Assembly: GCA_903854805.1 (NCBI GenBank)
Contig: CAINXK010000294.1
Location: forward strand, 1 to 32,492
DNA: 32,492 nucleotides
From: an uncultured Anaerolineae bacterium
Lineage (GTDB): Bacteria; Chloroflexota; Anaerolineae; Anaerolineales; Villigracilaceae
Reading direction: 5' to 3'
Notes under the pieces: model-generated
The model's database searches: none
The model's input: only the letters and a program-made list of their open reading frames with translations
Told to the model about the DNA's origin: nothing
Shown here: one piece after another, positions 7,966 to 15,710 of the stretch
How positions within the stretch are numbered: position 1 is the stretch's first letter
Layout: each line of letters starts with the position of its first letter
Position numbers and translations under genes: made by a program

Positions 7966-9027
7966 ATGAATCAATATCTTATTGCTCTCATCACTGGTTT
8001 GACAACGGGTGGTCTGAGTTGCCTGGCTGTGCAAGGCGGGTTGTTGGCGAGCTCCCTGGAGAGTCAAATAGGACAGGATGTTATAAATCGTCCGGTCCCA
8101 CAGGGGAAAAAACGATTGCGAATTGCCAACCGTGGTAAAACACGGTTGGCTTTACCAATTTTGGTTTTTTTGATCTCGAAAATATTCGCCTATACCCTGC
8201 TCGGATTTTTTCTTGGCGCAATCGGGTCGGCACTCAAACTAAATTCTACAACTCGTGCGGTATTACTAATTTTAATTGGTATTTTTATGGTGGGCAATGG
8301 GCTGCGCATGCTTAATATCCACCCGATTTTTCGTTATTTTGTGATCGAGCCGCCCAAATCTATTACTCGGTATATTAGGCGCAAATCCAAAGGGAACGAT
8401 ATTTTCACCCCTTTATTTTTGGGTGCTTTGACGGTGCTGATCCCTTGCGGAGTTACACAGGCAATGATGGCAGTAGCGATCGGTTCAGGCGATCCATGGC
8501 AAGCAGCTGGACTGATGTTTTCATTTACGCTAGGAACGAGCCCAATATTTTTTATCATTTCCTACCTGGCTACAGAACTTGGATCGAGAATGGAATCAGT
8601 CTTCTTGCGTTTGGTAGCTGTTGTTGTTCTGGTGCTAGGGTTGGTTTCGGTCGATTCGGGTTTCACCTTGGCAGGTGCTCCATCCATAATGAGTTGGTTA
8701 GGTACAGGCATAAGTCAGCAACAAATTTTGCCAGGCGAATCTGCCACAGCAGAAAATAATGTTCTTCTGTTAAATGCGACTAATGATGGGTATTCTCCGC
8801 GTGTCCTGCATGCAAAAGCCAATCTACCGATTCAATTGAATATGATTACAAAAGAAACCTACTCATGTGCACGAGGATTTGTGATACCCTCCATAAATAT
8901 CGAAAAACTTTTGCCGGCGAATGGAACAGTTGTGATTGATATTCCATCCCAGGAAAGCGGTACAGTAATGAAGTTTACCTGCTCGATGGGAATGTATACA
9001 GGCGAAATTCACTTTGATCTCAAGTAA
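7966..9027 (+). CDS. DsbD/TauE-like membrane protein with C-terminal cupredoxin domain
   Basis: A 353-residue protein with two parts. Residues 1-~235 hold about six membrane helices with paired Cys motifs: TTGGLSCL (Cys19) and LIPCGVTQ (Cys161). These are the signature of the CcdA/DsbD-like family often annotated sulfite exporter TauE/SafE. Residues ~262-353 form a cupredoxin-like domain with the candidate copper ligands Cys301 (SCARGF), Cys339, Met341 and Met343 (TCSMGM). The arrangement suggests electron or Cu(I) transfer across the membrane ending at a periplasmic copper domain. The first gene in this run is three bases upstream (7962 to 7966), so it is coupled to the lipoprotein. In copper operons this family is recurrent, but its biochemistry is poorly defined. 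Confidence 0.88.
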   Translation: MNQYLIALITGLTTGGLSCLAVQGGLLASSLESQIGQDVINRPVPQGKKRLRIANRGKTRLALPILVFLISKIFAYTLLGFFLGAIGSALKLNSTTRAVLLILIGIFMVGNGLRMLNIHPIFRYFVIEPPKSITRYIRRKSKGNDIFTPLFLGALTVLIPCGVTQAMMAVAIGSGDPWQAAGLMFSFTLGTSPIFFIISYLATELGSRMESVFLRLVAVVVLVLGLVSVDSGFTLAGAPSIMSWLGTGISQQQILPGESATAENNVLLLNATNDGYSPRVLHAKANLPIQLNMITKETYSCARGFVIPSINIEKLLPANGTVVIDIPSQESGTVMKFTCSMGMYTGEIHFDLK

Positions 9028-9061
9028 TTTTAAAAACCCCTCAAGAAAAATGGCTATCTAA

Positions 9062-9271
9062 ATGAAGAAAACTTTTATTGTTTCGGATATGCACTGTAGT
9101 AATTGTGCTTTACGGATTGAAAGTATCGAAGACGAACTGCCTGGGGTCAAAGAAGTTAATGCCAGTTATCATAAGCAACGAATGGTTGTTGAATTCGACG
9201 AGACTGTAGTTAGCGATGAGCAGATTCTCGCGGCAGTTCGAAAGAAGGGGTACACAGCAATATCTGGATAG
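9062..9271 (+). CDS. Second small HMA-domain metal-binding protein
   Basis: A 69-residue HMA domain with MHCSNC (CxxC at residues 12-15 or so), distinct in sequence from the first chaperone at 4630-4836. A His precedes the first Cys, and the protein ends without any fusion. It follows the membrane/cupredoxin gene by 34 bases with only a weak ribosome site, and appears to be the last gene of the copper operon. It may serve the membrane protein next to it while the first chaperone serves CopA (inference). Confidence 0.87.
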   Translation: MKKTFIVSDMHCSNCALRIESIEDELPGVKEVNASYHKQRMVVEFDETVVSDEQILAAVRKKGYTAISG

Positions 9272-9279
9272 GAATAGAT

Positions 9280-9329
9280 AATGAAGCAGTCATTCTCGTC
9301 ATAATTAACCCGAGGACGACAGCTTCATT
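9280..9329. repeat. Imperfect inverted repeat after the copper operon
   Basis: AATGAAGC (9280-9287) pairs with GCTTCATT (9322-9329), and GTC/GAC plus CTCG/CGAG pairs continue inward with mismatches. No T-run follows. It may be a weak terminator or processing site between the copper operon and rarD. Confidence 0.45.
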
Positions 9330-9358
9330 GATATACTATGACCCACAGGAGAATTACA

Positions 9359-10270
9359 ATGATGAATAAAGGGCTTTGGTATGCGCTTGGGGCGTATATA
9401 GCATGGGGGCTTTTTCCAATATATTGGAAATGGCTTCATGAAGTGGATGCTGTCCAGCTAATCGGCCATCGCATTGGATGGTCCTTTATTATGCTCATGA
9501 TTTTTATATTTGCTAGCGGTCAGGTTCAAGCATTACGTTTAGCGGCTTATAGCCGGCGTGTATTGTTGATTTACATGTTCGCGGCGGTCCTGATTGGGAT
9601 TAACTGGTTGGTGTATGTTTGGGCTGTCAATGCGAATTTTATCGTTGAGACCAGCCTGGGTTATTTTATCAATCCCATCTTGAGTGTTTTGATGGGTGTC
9701 ATTTTCCTCCGAGAGCGTCTTCGGACGTTTCAATGGTTCTCAGTGATTCTCGCGATGTGCGGTGTTATTTATCTGACAATCGCATATGGCCGACTTCCCT
9801 GGATCGCTTTGACATTGGCGTTTTCATTTGGAACCTATGGCCTTGTGAAAAAGATATCGCCGCTTGGCTCATTATTCGGGTTGACGATTGAGACAGGAAT
9901 ATTGTTTATCCCAGCCTTGATCTATCTTATTTACGCAGATATTTCTGGTAGTGGTGTTTTTCTTCGCGGTTCAGGAATGACGAATTTTTTACTTGTCGGT
10001 GCTGGTTTAATTACAACCATTCCCCTCTTAATGTTCGCGAGTGCCGCACAAAGCATCCCGCTCTCAATGGTTGGGATCATGCAATACATTGCCCCTACAA
10101 TTCAATTTCTGTTAGGTGTTTTGGTTTACAAAGAACCTTTCGATAAAACCCATTTAATAGGCTTTAGCATCGTTTGGATTGCGTTAGCTTTCTATATAAT
10201 GGAAGGTTTCTGGACGAGACAGCGAACTCCTCATCCATTCGAGCCTATCCCTGAAATGGGTGAAGGGTAA
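9359..10270 (+). CDS. rarD: RarD-type EamA/DMT transporter
   Basis: A 303-residue membrane protein with about ten hydrophobic helices. It opens with LWYALGAYIAWGLFPIYWK and continues LIGHRIGWSF, the recognisable RarD pattern; its membrane halves are the EamA repeats. RarD proteins are drug/metabolite transporters named for chloramphenicol sensitivity. The natural substrate here is not known. AGGAG (9347-9351) places the start at ATG 9359 (or the next ATG at 9362); the upstream ATG 9338 lies before the ribosome site. It runs in the same direction as the copper operon but is separated by an inverted repeat, so it is probably independent. Confidence 0.9.
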   Translation: MMNKGLWYALGAYIAWGLFPIYWKWLHEVDAVQLIGHRIGWSFIMLMIFIFASGQVQALRLAAYSRRVLLIYMFAAVLIGINWLVYVWAVNANFIVETSLGYFINPILSVLMGVIFLRERLRTFQWFSVILAMCGVIYLTIAYGRLPWIALTLAFSFGTYGLVKKISPLGSLFGLTIETGILFIPALIYLIYADISGSGVFLRGSGMTNFLLVGAGLITTIPLLMFASAAQSIPLSMVGIMQYIAPTIQFLLGVLVYKEPFDKTHLIGFSIVWIALAFYIMEGFWTRQRTPHPFEPIPEMGEG

Positions 10271-10380
10271 CATTTTGAAATTGCGTATAGATAAATTGCA
10301 GACCGAGCGACGGGTTGAATTTATCGAGCGATATCGAATTTTTGTTATGTCAGATGTGTAATGTAGTTTGGGAGATGACA

Positions 10381-11394
10381 ATGAAAGTATTATTTATTGG
10401 TGGGACTGGTTTAATAAGCATTGCTTGTTCGGAACTTGCGGTGGAACGTGGAATGGATCTGACCATATTAAATCGATCAATTTCGCCTGTACATTCTGCT
10501 CCTGATGGCTCAAAAATTTTGATTGGCGATGTCCATGCAGACCAGGGACTCCTGGCAGAAAAAATTAAAGGGCAGCAATTTGACGTTGTTGTTGATTGGA
10601 TAGCCTACACGCCCGACGATATCGAGCGGGATATAAAATTATTCAGTGGTAAAACAGATCATTTTATATTCATTAGCTCGGCGAGTGCGTATCAAAAGCC
10701 GCCTGTTCATTATGTGATTACCGAGGAAACGCCCATGGAGAATCCATTTTGGCAGTATTCTCGAGATAAAATTGAATGCGAGCGGCGACTAATAGCTGAA
10801 TATGAGAAAAAAGGTTTCCCCGTAACAATAATCCGGCCTTCGTTAACATATGGACTTTCTCAAATCCCACTTATCATGGGCAGTTGGAGTAATCCCTACA
10901 CGATCGTAGATCGGATCAAGCACGATCGGAAGATCATCGTTCCCGGCGATGGCACTTCGCTTTGGGTACTGACGTGGAATGGCGATTTTGCGAGGGGTTT
11001 GCTGGGATTATTTGGCAGAAAGGATGCAATTGGCGAAGCATTTAATATTACATCTGATGAAGTTCTTACATGGAATCAGATTTATGAAGAGCTTGGTAGG
11101 GCCATCGGAAAAGCCCCCAAGATAGTTCATATTCCTTCTGATTTGATAGCAGCTTATTCACCGCCGGCCACCGGCAGCCTAATTGGTGATAAAGCCAATA
11201 GTGCAGTTTTTGATAATAGTAAAATTAAAAAATTTGTTCCAGACTTTCAATGCAAAGTCTCCTGGGCTGAAGGAGTTCGCAAGTCTCTTGCATGGCATGA
11301 AGAAGAACCTGCAAGGCAAACGCTGGATGTAGAATCTAACCTGTTGTGGGATAAAATCATCGATGCCTACGAAAAATCGTTTCCGATGATTTAG
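10381..11394 (+). CDS. NAD-dependent epimerase/dehydratase family protein (extended SDR)
   Basis: A 337-residue atypical or extended short-chain dehydrogenase. Its N-terminal nucleotide-binding motif is GGTGLIS (7-13), followed by ILNRS after the second strand, consistent with NAD(P) binding. The catalytic region has ISSASAY (Ser/Thr at ~99-102) and YSRDK (Tyr126, Lys130). The C-terminal half has VPGDGTSLW and NITSDEVLTW, as in CSP41-like and related epimerases acting on nucleotide sugars. The exact substrate cannot be read. The first GG differs from the canonical GxxGxxG because the final Gly is replaced (GGTGLIS). GGGAG precedes ATG 10381 by 6 bases; the longer frame from 10315 has no similarity. 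A strong terminator follows. Confidence 0.82.
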   Translation: MKVLFIGGTGLISIACSELAVERGMDLTILNRSISPVHSAPDGSKILIGDVHADQGLLAEKIKGQQFDVVVDWIAYTPDDIERDIKLFSGKTDHFIFISSASAYQKPPVHYVITEETPMENPFWQYSRDKIECERRLIAEYEKKGFPVTIIRPSLTYGLSQIPLIMGSWSNPYTIVDRIKHDRKIIVPGDGTSLWVLTWNGDFARGLLGLFGRKDAIGEAFNITSDEVLTWNQIYEELGRAIGKAPKIVHIPSDLIAAYSPPATGSLIGDKANSAVFDNSKIKKFVPDFQCKVSWAEGVRKSLAWHEEEPARQTLDVESNLLWDKIIDAYEKSFPMI

Positions 11395-11419
11395 ACTGAA
11401 AGATAAATATTACTAAAAA

Positions 11420-11461
11420 AAAGAGCATCCCTGTGTCTTGAAATATCAGAGGATGCTCTTT
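11420..11461. terminator. Bidirectional terminator
   Basis: AAAGAGCATCC (11420-11430) and GGATGCTCTTT (11451-11461) are perfect complements with a 20-base loop. An A-run on the left gives a T-tract for the minus strand and TTTATTATT follows on the + strand. It ends both the epimerase gene and the minus-strand block that finishes at 11491. Confidence 0.85.
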
Positions 11462-11490
11462 ATTATTAATATTTTGGAAATCTACAATAT

Positions 11491-11724
11491 TTATTCTTCT
11501 TCTTCTTCATCCTCAGCCCAGAGGTCATCGTCTTCTTCGTCGATGTCTTCCTCTTCCCATTCTTCTAATTCTTCTTCATCCCATTTTTCTTCGCCGGCAA
11601 CTGCGCCATCTGCGGGTGAGTAAGTAGCGCAGCCTGTATCAGGATCAATTTCAACTGCGGCAGCAGAGCAGTAGCCGTCGTCGATGAATACACAATCTGT
11701 GTAATGACAGCGAATACGTGGCAT
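11491..11724 (-). CDS. Small DUF1540-like Cys protein with a strongly acidic tail
   Basis: A 77-residue protein. Residues 1-40 carry Cys6, Cys11, Cys19 and Cys32 in a pattern like DUF1540 (CHYTDC ... GYC ... TGC), a likely small metal-binding fold. Residues 45-77 are almost all Asp/Glu with a few Trp (25 acidic of 33), giving a very low pI. AGGAGG lies 5-6 bases before the ATG, so it is well translated. It follows the VKOR gene by 9 bases and is the last gene of the minus block. The + strand over the acidic region reads as Ser-rich, which is only the complement of GAA/GAG/GAT codons. Function unknown; it may be a metal buffer or a protein-interaction tail. Confidence 0.82.
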   Translation of the reverse strand: MPRIRCHYTDCVFIDDGYCSAAAVEIDPDTGCATYSPADGAVAGEEKWDEEELEEWEEEDIDEEDDDLWAEDEEEEE

Positions 11725-11733
11725 ATTATCCTC

Positions 11734-12165
11734 CTAATTTACCGGTTGACGTACAAGACGGATTATTGTGATTAAAAATAAAATTGTCATTGTTATCTGT
11801 GACGTAATACAGAAAGGACATAGAGCTTTTATCACGTAAATTTCCAGATAAACGAGATATAGCGTAAATGCAAAACCCGTAATGGCGAGACCAAAAACAG
11901 CCATTATGCTGTTCTGTTCGAAAAACTTGCCACCTCGGGTTTGCAATAAAAGTAGCCCAAGAATTGCGCTATAGCCTAAAACGCCTACGAAGGCAACAGG
12001 CACTCCGTATACTTCAGAATAGGGACTCGCATTGACGGTGGAACAATCTCCACTTCCCAGGCACATCGAATTATTCGACGTCAATTTGTATACTGTCATG
12101 TAAACAGATACGAGAATCCCTATAATAGCAAGTCCTGCTGAAATCCAATATAGCTTCTTATCCAT
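11734..12165 (-). CDS. Vitamin K epoxide reductase (VKOR) family protein
   Basis: A 143-residue membrane protein with four or five hydrophobic helices. The loop pair Cys35 and Cys41 lies in CLGSGDCSTVNAS, and the active-site CPFC is at 116-119, as expected for bacterial VKOR. It should reoxidise a DsbA-like partner and pass electrons to a quinone at the membrane. Many bacterial VKORs are fused to a thioredoxin domain; this one is not, and no DsbA gene is adjacent. I chose ATG at 12165 because GGAGA precedes it; the nine-residue-longer frame to 12192 overlaps moeA. Its ATG lies just after the moeA stop, suggesting cotranscription. Confidence 0.92.
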   Translation of the reverse strand: MDKKLYWISAGLAIIGILVSVYMTVYKLTSNNSMCLGSGDCSTVNASPYSEVYGVPVAFVGVLGYSAILGLLLLQTRGGKFFEQNSIMAVFGLAITGFAFTLYLVYLEIYVIKALCPFCITSQITMTILFLITIIRLVRQPVN

Positions 12166-12166
12166 A

Positions 12167-13399
12167 TTAATTCTCCAGAATCCACGCATCAACTTCTGTT
12201 CCGGGCGGGCAAAATTTTACACCAGAGGGAATAATTAGTAAAGCATTTGCACGTACTAAAGAAATTAAATTTCCTGATCCCTGGTGTCCGGTTAAAGTTG
12301 CAAAGAGTTTACCGTTTTCTTTTCTGATTACAGCGCGCAAGTAACTTTCGCGTCCATCCGATTCGATGCTTTCTGATAGAGTAACTTTTACCTGTGGATT
12401 TTCTTTCGTTGTCACTCCTGAAAGCAGTTCAAGAACGGGTTGAACAAAGACTAAAAAACTTACAAAGGAAGATACCGGGTTACCGGGAAGCCCCAAAAAA
12501 GGAATATTGCGATAAGACCCGAACGCGAGGGGTTTCCCCGGTCGCATATTAACTTTCCAAAAATTTATCGAACCTGATGACCCTACAACATCTTTGACAT
12601 AGTCGAAAGCCCCGGCACTGACGCCTGCGGAAGAGATAATTAAATCTGGTTTAGTTTTCGCTGCTTGTGATAAAAGTTTATCTACTGCATCGTAACGATC
12701 GGCAGCTGTCCCGATATTGCTTACTTCGCACCCTGCTTTTTCAGCGAGCGCAGCCAACATGTAGGTATTCGAATCATAGATTTTTCCTGGTGTGAGCGGC
12801 AAAGTAAGTGGAACTAGTTCATCCCCAGTTGATATAAGCGCAATTTTGGTTTTTCTGCTGACTCGCACCGTTGAATAACCAAGCATAGCCAATATGCCAA
12901 TGTCTTGAGCCCGTAACATTCTGCCGTCATTTAGAATTTTCTGTTGGAAAGTTATGTCCAATCCAATCCGGCGGATATTTTCACCAATCGCAATATCCTT
13001 GGTTAAAGTAACCGCGTCTGGAGCGGTACTTCCAACCGCAATTTGGTGGGATTGAGTATCTTCAACCATTACCACCGCATTTGCGCCAGTTGGAATAGGT
13101 GCGCCAGTCATAATCCGTGCTGTTTGACCGTTTTTAAGCACAATCTTTGGCGAGCTTCCTGCCGGAATATCAGCGATAACCTTTAGTGTAACTGGATTGT
13201 TTTCTGTCGCCAAAGAAATATCATCTGCCTGAACAGCAAAACCGTCGACACTCGAATTATCAAATGCAGGAAGGTCAGAATTTGAATAAATGGGTTCGGA
13301 TAATATGCGACCTAAAGCAACATCCAATGGAATGGACATGCCTTCCAGTCGCTTGAAATTTGAAATGATTCGATTTTGCGCTTCTTGAACACTGATCAT
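12167..13399 (-). CDS. moeA: Molybdopterin molybdenumtransferase MoeA
   Basis: About 410 residues, normal for MoeA, which inserts molybdate into adenylylated molybdopterin. The order of motifs fits: DNSSVDGFAV near 45-60, TGAPIPTGANAVVMVEDT near 100, the MoCF-type core with STGDELV and GKIYDSN, GVSAGAFDYV, NMRPGKPLAFG and GLPGNPVSSFV, and a C-terminal domain IV. Two ATGs (13408 and 13399) are possible; neither has a clear Shine-Dalgarno, and MISVQEAQ at 13399 aligns better with the family start. It follows the RelA/SpoT gene by about 40 bases and precedes VKOR. It implies molybdo- or tungsto-enzymes elsewhere in the genome; no such enzyme is in this window. Confidence 0.95.
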   Translation of the reverse strand: MISVQEAQNRIISNFKRLEGMSIPLDVALGRILSEPIYSNSDLPAFDNSSVDGFAVQADDISLATENNPVTLKVIADIPAGSSPKIVLKNGQTARIMTGAPIPTGANAVVMVEDTQSHQIAVGSTAPDAVTLTKDIAIGENIRRIGLDITFQQKILNDGRMLRAQDIGILAMLGYSTVRVSRKTKIALISTGDELVPLTLPLTPGKIYDSNTYMLAALAEKAGCEVSNIGTAADRYDAVDKLLSQAAKTKPDLIISSAGVSAGAFDYVKDVVGSSGSINFWKVNMRPGKPLAFGSYRNIPFLGLPGNPVSSFVSFLVFVQPVLELLSGVTTKENPQVKVTLSESIESDGRESYLRAVIRKENGKLFATLTGHQGSGNLISLVRANALLIIPSGVKFCPPGTEVDAWILEN

Positions 13400-13440
13400 G
13401 GGCACCATTCGGAATGAGCCGGGATTATACCTGAAATGCT

Positions 13441-15666
13441 TTAGCCACCGCGAATCCGCTGAGCATCAACAACATTGTCTAAATTTTCGATTCGTGCAAG
13501 AAGACGACTTAACTGGGCGATATCACGTACTTCAACAATTAGACGAATATTTGCGGTATCTGCTTGCATGTTGTCGTGATCCACGCGAACGTTTACGTCC
13601 ACGATATTTACACCTTCGGTTGTCAGGAGATTGGAGACATCGCCCATCAGCCCCTGGCGGTCAAAGGCAGTTACGCGGATGGGTACTGGGTATGTACGGG
13701 CGTGGTTGCCCCAAGAGACTTTTACCAGCCGTTCACGCTCGGTTGAGCGAAGTATATTTGGGCAATCCATTCGGTGAATGGTGGCGCCACGTCCGCGGGT
13801 TATGTATCCAATAATTGGATCGCCGGGCATAGGATTGCAGCATTTTGCTGTCGTTGTTAGTAGACCTCGTAATCCCACCACTGCAACAGATTCTGTTGTT
13901 GTATTACTGGCTTTGGGGGACGAAGGGACAATTTCGTCTTCGAGCGGCATTTCTTGTTCAGAAATCAGATTTATGATCTGACTCATAGACAAATCGCCAC
14001 AACCTAGGTCTTCGAACATTTCGTCGGGGCTTTTATTGTCAATTTGCCGGGCAAGATTCTCAAGGTTAATATCACTCAGACCGAGCCGGCGAAGCTCCTT
14101 CTCGAGCATCGTACGGCCTTGTGAAAGATTTTGTTCGTGGTCTTCTTTTTTAAACCAGGCTTTGATCTTCGAGCGAGCTCTTTGTGTTTTTACCAAGCTC
14201 AGACTGGAATTTAGCCAATCTCGGCTGGGTCCCCCGTGTTTTGATGTGAGAATTTCGACACGTTCGCCAGTTTTAAAAACATGATCGAGTGGAACAAGCT
14301 TTCCGTCAATTTTTGCTCCGCGGCACCGGTGACCAATGTCTGTATGTACATGGTAGGCGAAATCGATGGGGGTAGATCCGGCTGGAAGATCGATGATATC
14401 GCCTTTTGGCGTAAATACGTACACGCGATCTTCGAAAACGTCTGACTTCATGGTGTCGACGAATTCCTGAGCATCGTTCACATCTTGATTCCATTCCATC
14501 ATTGAACGAAGCCATAGAATGTGCTGTTCGTATTTCGAGTCGTGCTTACTTCCGCCTTCCTTGTATCGCCAATGCGCAGCGATCCCAAACTCGGAGTTCT
14601 GGTGCATTTCCGCGGTCCGGATCTGTACTTCGAGAGGTTTACCATCGTCGTAAATTACGGCGGTATGTAGAGATTGATAGAAATTGTCCTTTGGCGCGGC
14701 AATGTAATCATCAAATTCGCCCGGTATCGGGCGCCAATGGTTGTGTATTATGCCTAAGGATGCGTAACAAGCCGGAATATCAGGCACCATCAAGCGTACC
14801 CCTCGAAGGTCTCGTACCATTTCGAAGGTTTTCCCTTTTTTCATCATCTTTTTGTAAATAGAGTAAATGTGTTTTGGGCGTCCAGTAATATCTACTTTTA
14901 TTCCAGCCTGAGACAAGACCTTGGATAAGTGTTCGATAATTTCGATGATTTGATCTTCGCGTACACTGCGCCGATCGGAGATTTGCTCCGCAATTTCTTT
15001 ATATTTTTCGGGATTTACATATCGCAGAGATAGATCTTCGAGCTCCCATTTTATTTGCCAAATTCCCAGACGATTGGCTAGCGGCGCGTGGATATCGAGA
15101 GTTTCCTGGGCTATCCTTTTTTGTTTTTCGGGTTTGGTAAATCCCAAGGTGCGCATATTGTGAAGGCGGTCCGCGAGTTTAATTAACACTACGCGTACAT
15201 CATCATTCATAGCTAAAAATGTTTTTCGTATTGCTTCGATAGCAATTTGTTTTTTACGTTTAGAAACTTGTTCAGGTGTCGGAATGATTGGTTCTTCAAC
15301 CCCACCCAATTGATCGCTACGTGAGACTCGTGGCAGGCTATCAAGTTTGGTAACACCATCCACGAGGTTTGTGATGACATCGCCAAATTGTTCACGTAAG
15401 TCCTTAAGAGTAATTTCAGTATCTTCGACTGTGTCGTGCAACAAACCCGCAGCCAGAACTTCGGCTGGCATTCTCATATCAGAAAGTATGGCAGCTACTG
15501 CGACGCAGTGGTTTATATAGGGTTCGCCCGATTGTCGCTTCTGTTCGGAGTGTGCTTTTTCCGCGACATTATATGCGCGTTTTACCAAATCGCGATCAAA
15601 TGTTGTGTAATATTCAGGGAGGTTCTCCAACAATTGGTCTATAGCAATGGCTTGAGCGAATTTCAT
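13441..15666 (-). CDS. relA: RelA/SpoT homologue, (p)ppGpp synthetase/hydrolase
   Basis: A 741-residue long-form RSH with all domains in order. The hydrolase domain (~20-195) has His53, HDxxED at 77-82 and DRLHNM (~166-171), so hydrolysis looks intact. The synthetase domain (~240-370) has RDLRGVRLM and the GTP loop EFDDYIAAPK (317-326) followed by DNFYQSLHT. TGS (~410-475) has YVFTPKGD and an Rxx-rich end; a Cys/His-containing RIS region (KCCNPMPGD) comes before the C-terminal ACT. EFDD is the ExDD motif usual for monofunctional RelA, while bifunctional enzymes usually have RxKD, so the combination is odd. An insertion of about 25 residues (112-137) lies in the hydrolase domain. The gene stands between a YbaK-like gene and moeA. 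Confidence 0.95.
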   Translation of the reverse strand: MKFAQAIAIDQLLENLPEYYTTFDRDLVKRAYNVAEKAHSEQKRQSGEPYINHCVAVAAILSDMRMPAEVLAAGLLHDTVEDTEITLKDLREQFGDVITNLVDGVTKLDSLPRVSRSDQLGGVEEPIIPTPEQVSKRKKQIAIEAIRKTFLAMNDDVRVVLIKLADRLHNMRTLGFTKPEKQKRIAQETLDIHAPLANRLGIWQIKWELEDLSLRYVNPEKYKEIAEQISDRRSVREDQIIEIIEHLSKVLSQAGIKVDITGRPKHIYSIYKKMMKKGKTFEMVRDLRGVRLMVPDIPACYASLGIIHNHWRPIPGEFDDYIAAPKDNFYQSLHTAVIYDDGKPLEVQIRTAEMHQNSEFGIAAHWRYKEGGSKHDSKYEQHILWLRSMMEWNQDVNDAQEFVDTMKSDVFEDRVYVFTPKGDIIDLPAGSTPIDFAYHVHTDIGHRCRGAKIDGKLVPLDHVFKTGERVEILTSKHGGPSRDWLNSSLSLVKTQRARSKIKAWFKKEDHEQNLSQGRTMLEKELRRLGLSDINLENLARQIDNKSPDEMFEDLGCGDLSMSQIINLISEQEMPLEDEIVPSSPKASNTTTESVAVVGLRGLLTTTAKCCNPMPGDPIIGYITRGRGATIHRMDCPNILRSTERERLVKVSWGNHARTYPVPIRVTAFDRQGLMGDVSNLLTTEGVNIVDVNVRVDHDNMQADTANIRLIVEVRDIAQLSRLLARIENLDNVVDAQRIRGG

Positions 15667-15710
15667 ATTTAAATTTGCCTTGAGTAGTTCACTATTAAAT
15701 GTTTACGGAT

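Noticed and set aside
9280..9329. Intrinsic terminator of the copper operon
   Set aside because: The pairing has mismatches and there is no T-run after it; I list it only as an inverted repeat.
11438..11623. 61-codon Ser-rich frame on the plus strand
   Set aside because: The Ser run is the complement of Asp/Glu codons of the acidic-tail protein on the other strand, and the frame begins inside the terminator.
13424..13429. TATAAT-like -10 for moeA on the minus strand
   Set aside because: No -35 like sequence at 16-18 bases upstream and the site is next to the end of the RelA/SpoT gene, so readthrough from it explains moeA expression as well.
13398..13814. 138-codon open frame on the plus strand
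   Set aside because: It lies opposite the 3' end of the RelA/SpoT gene, is rich in Arg, Leu and Cys and has no ribosome site. The minus-strand frame has all RSH domains.
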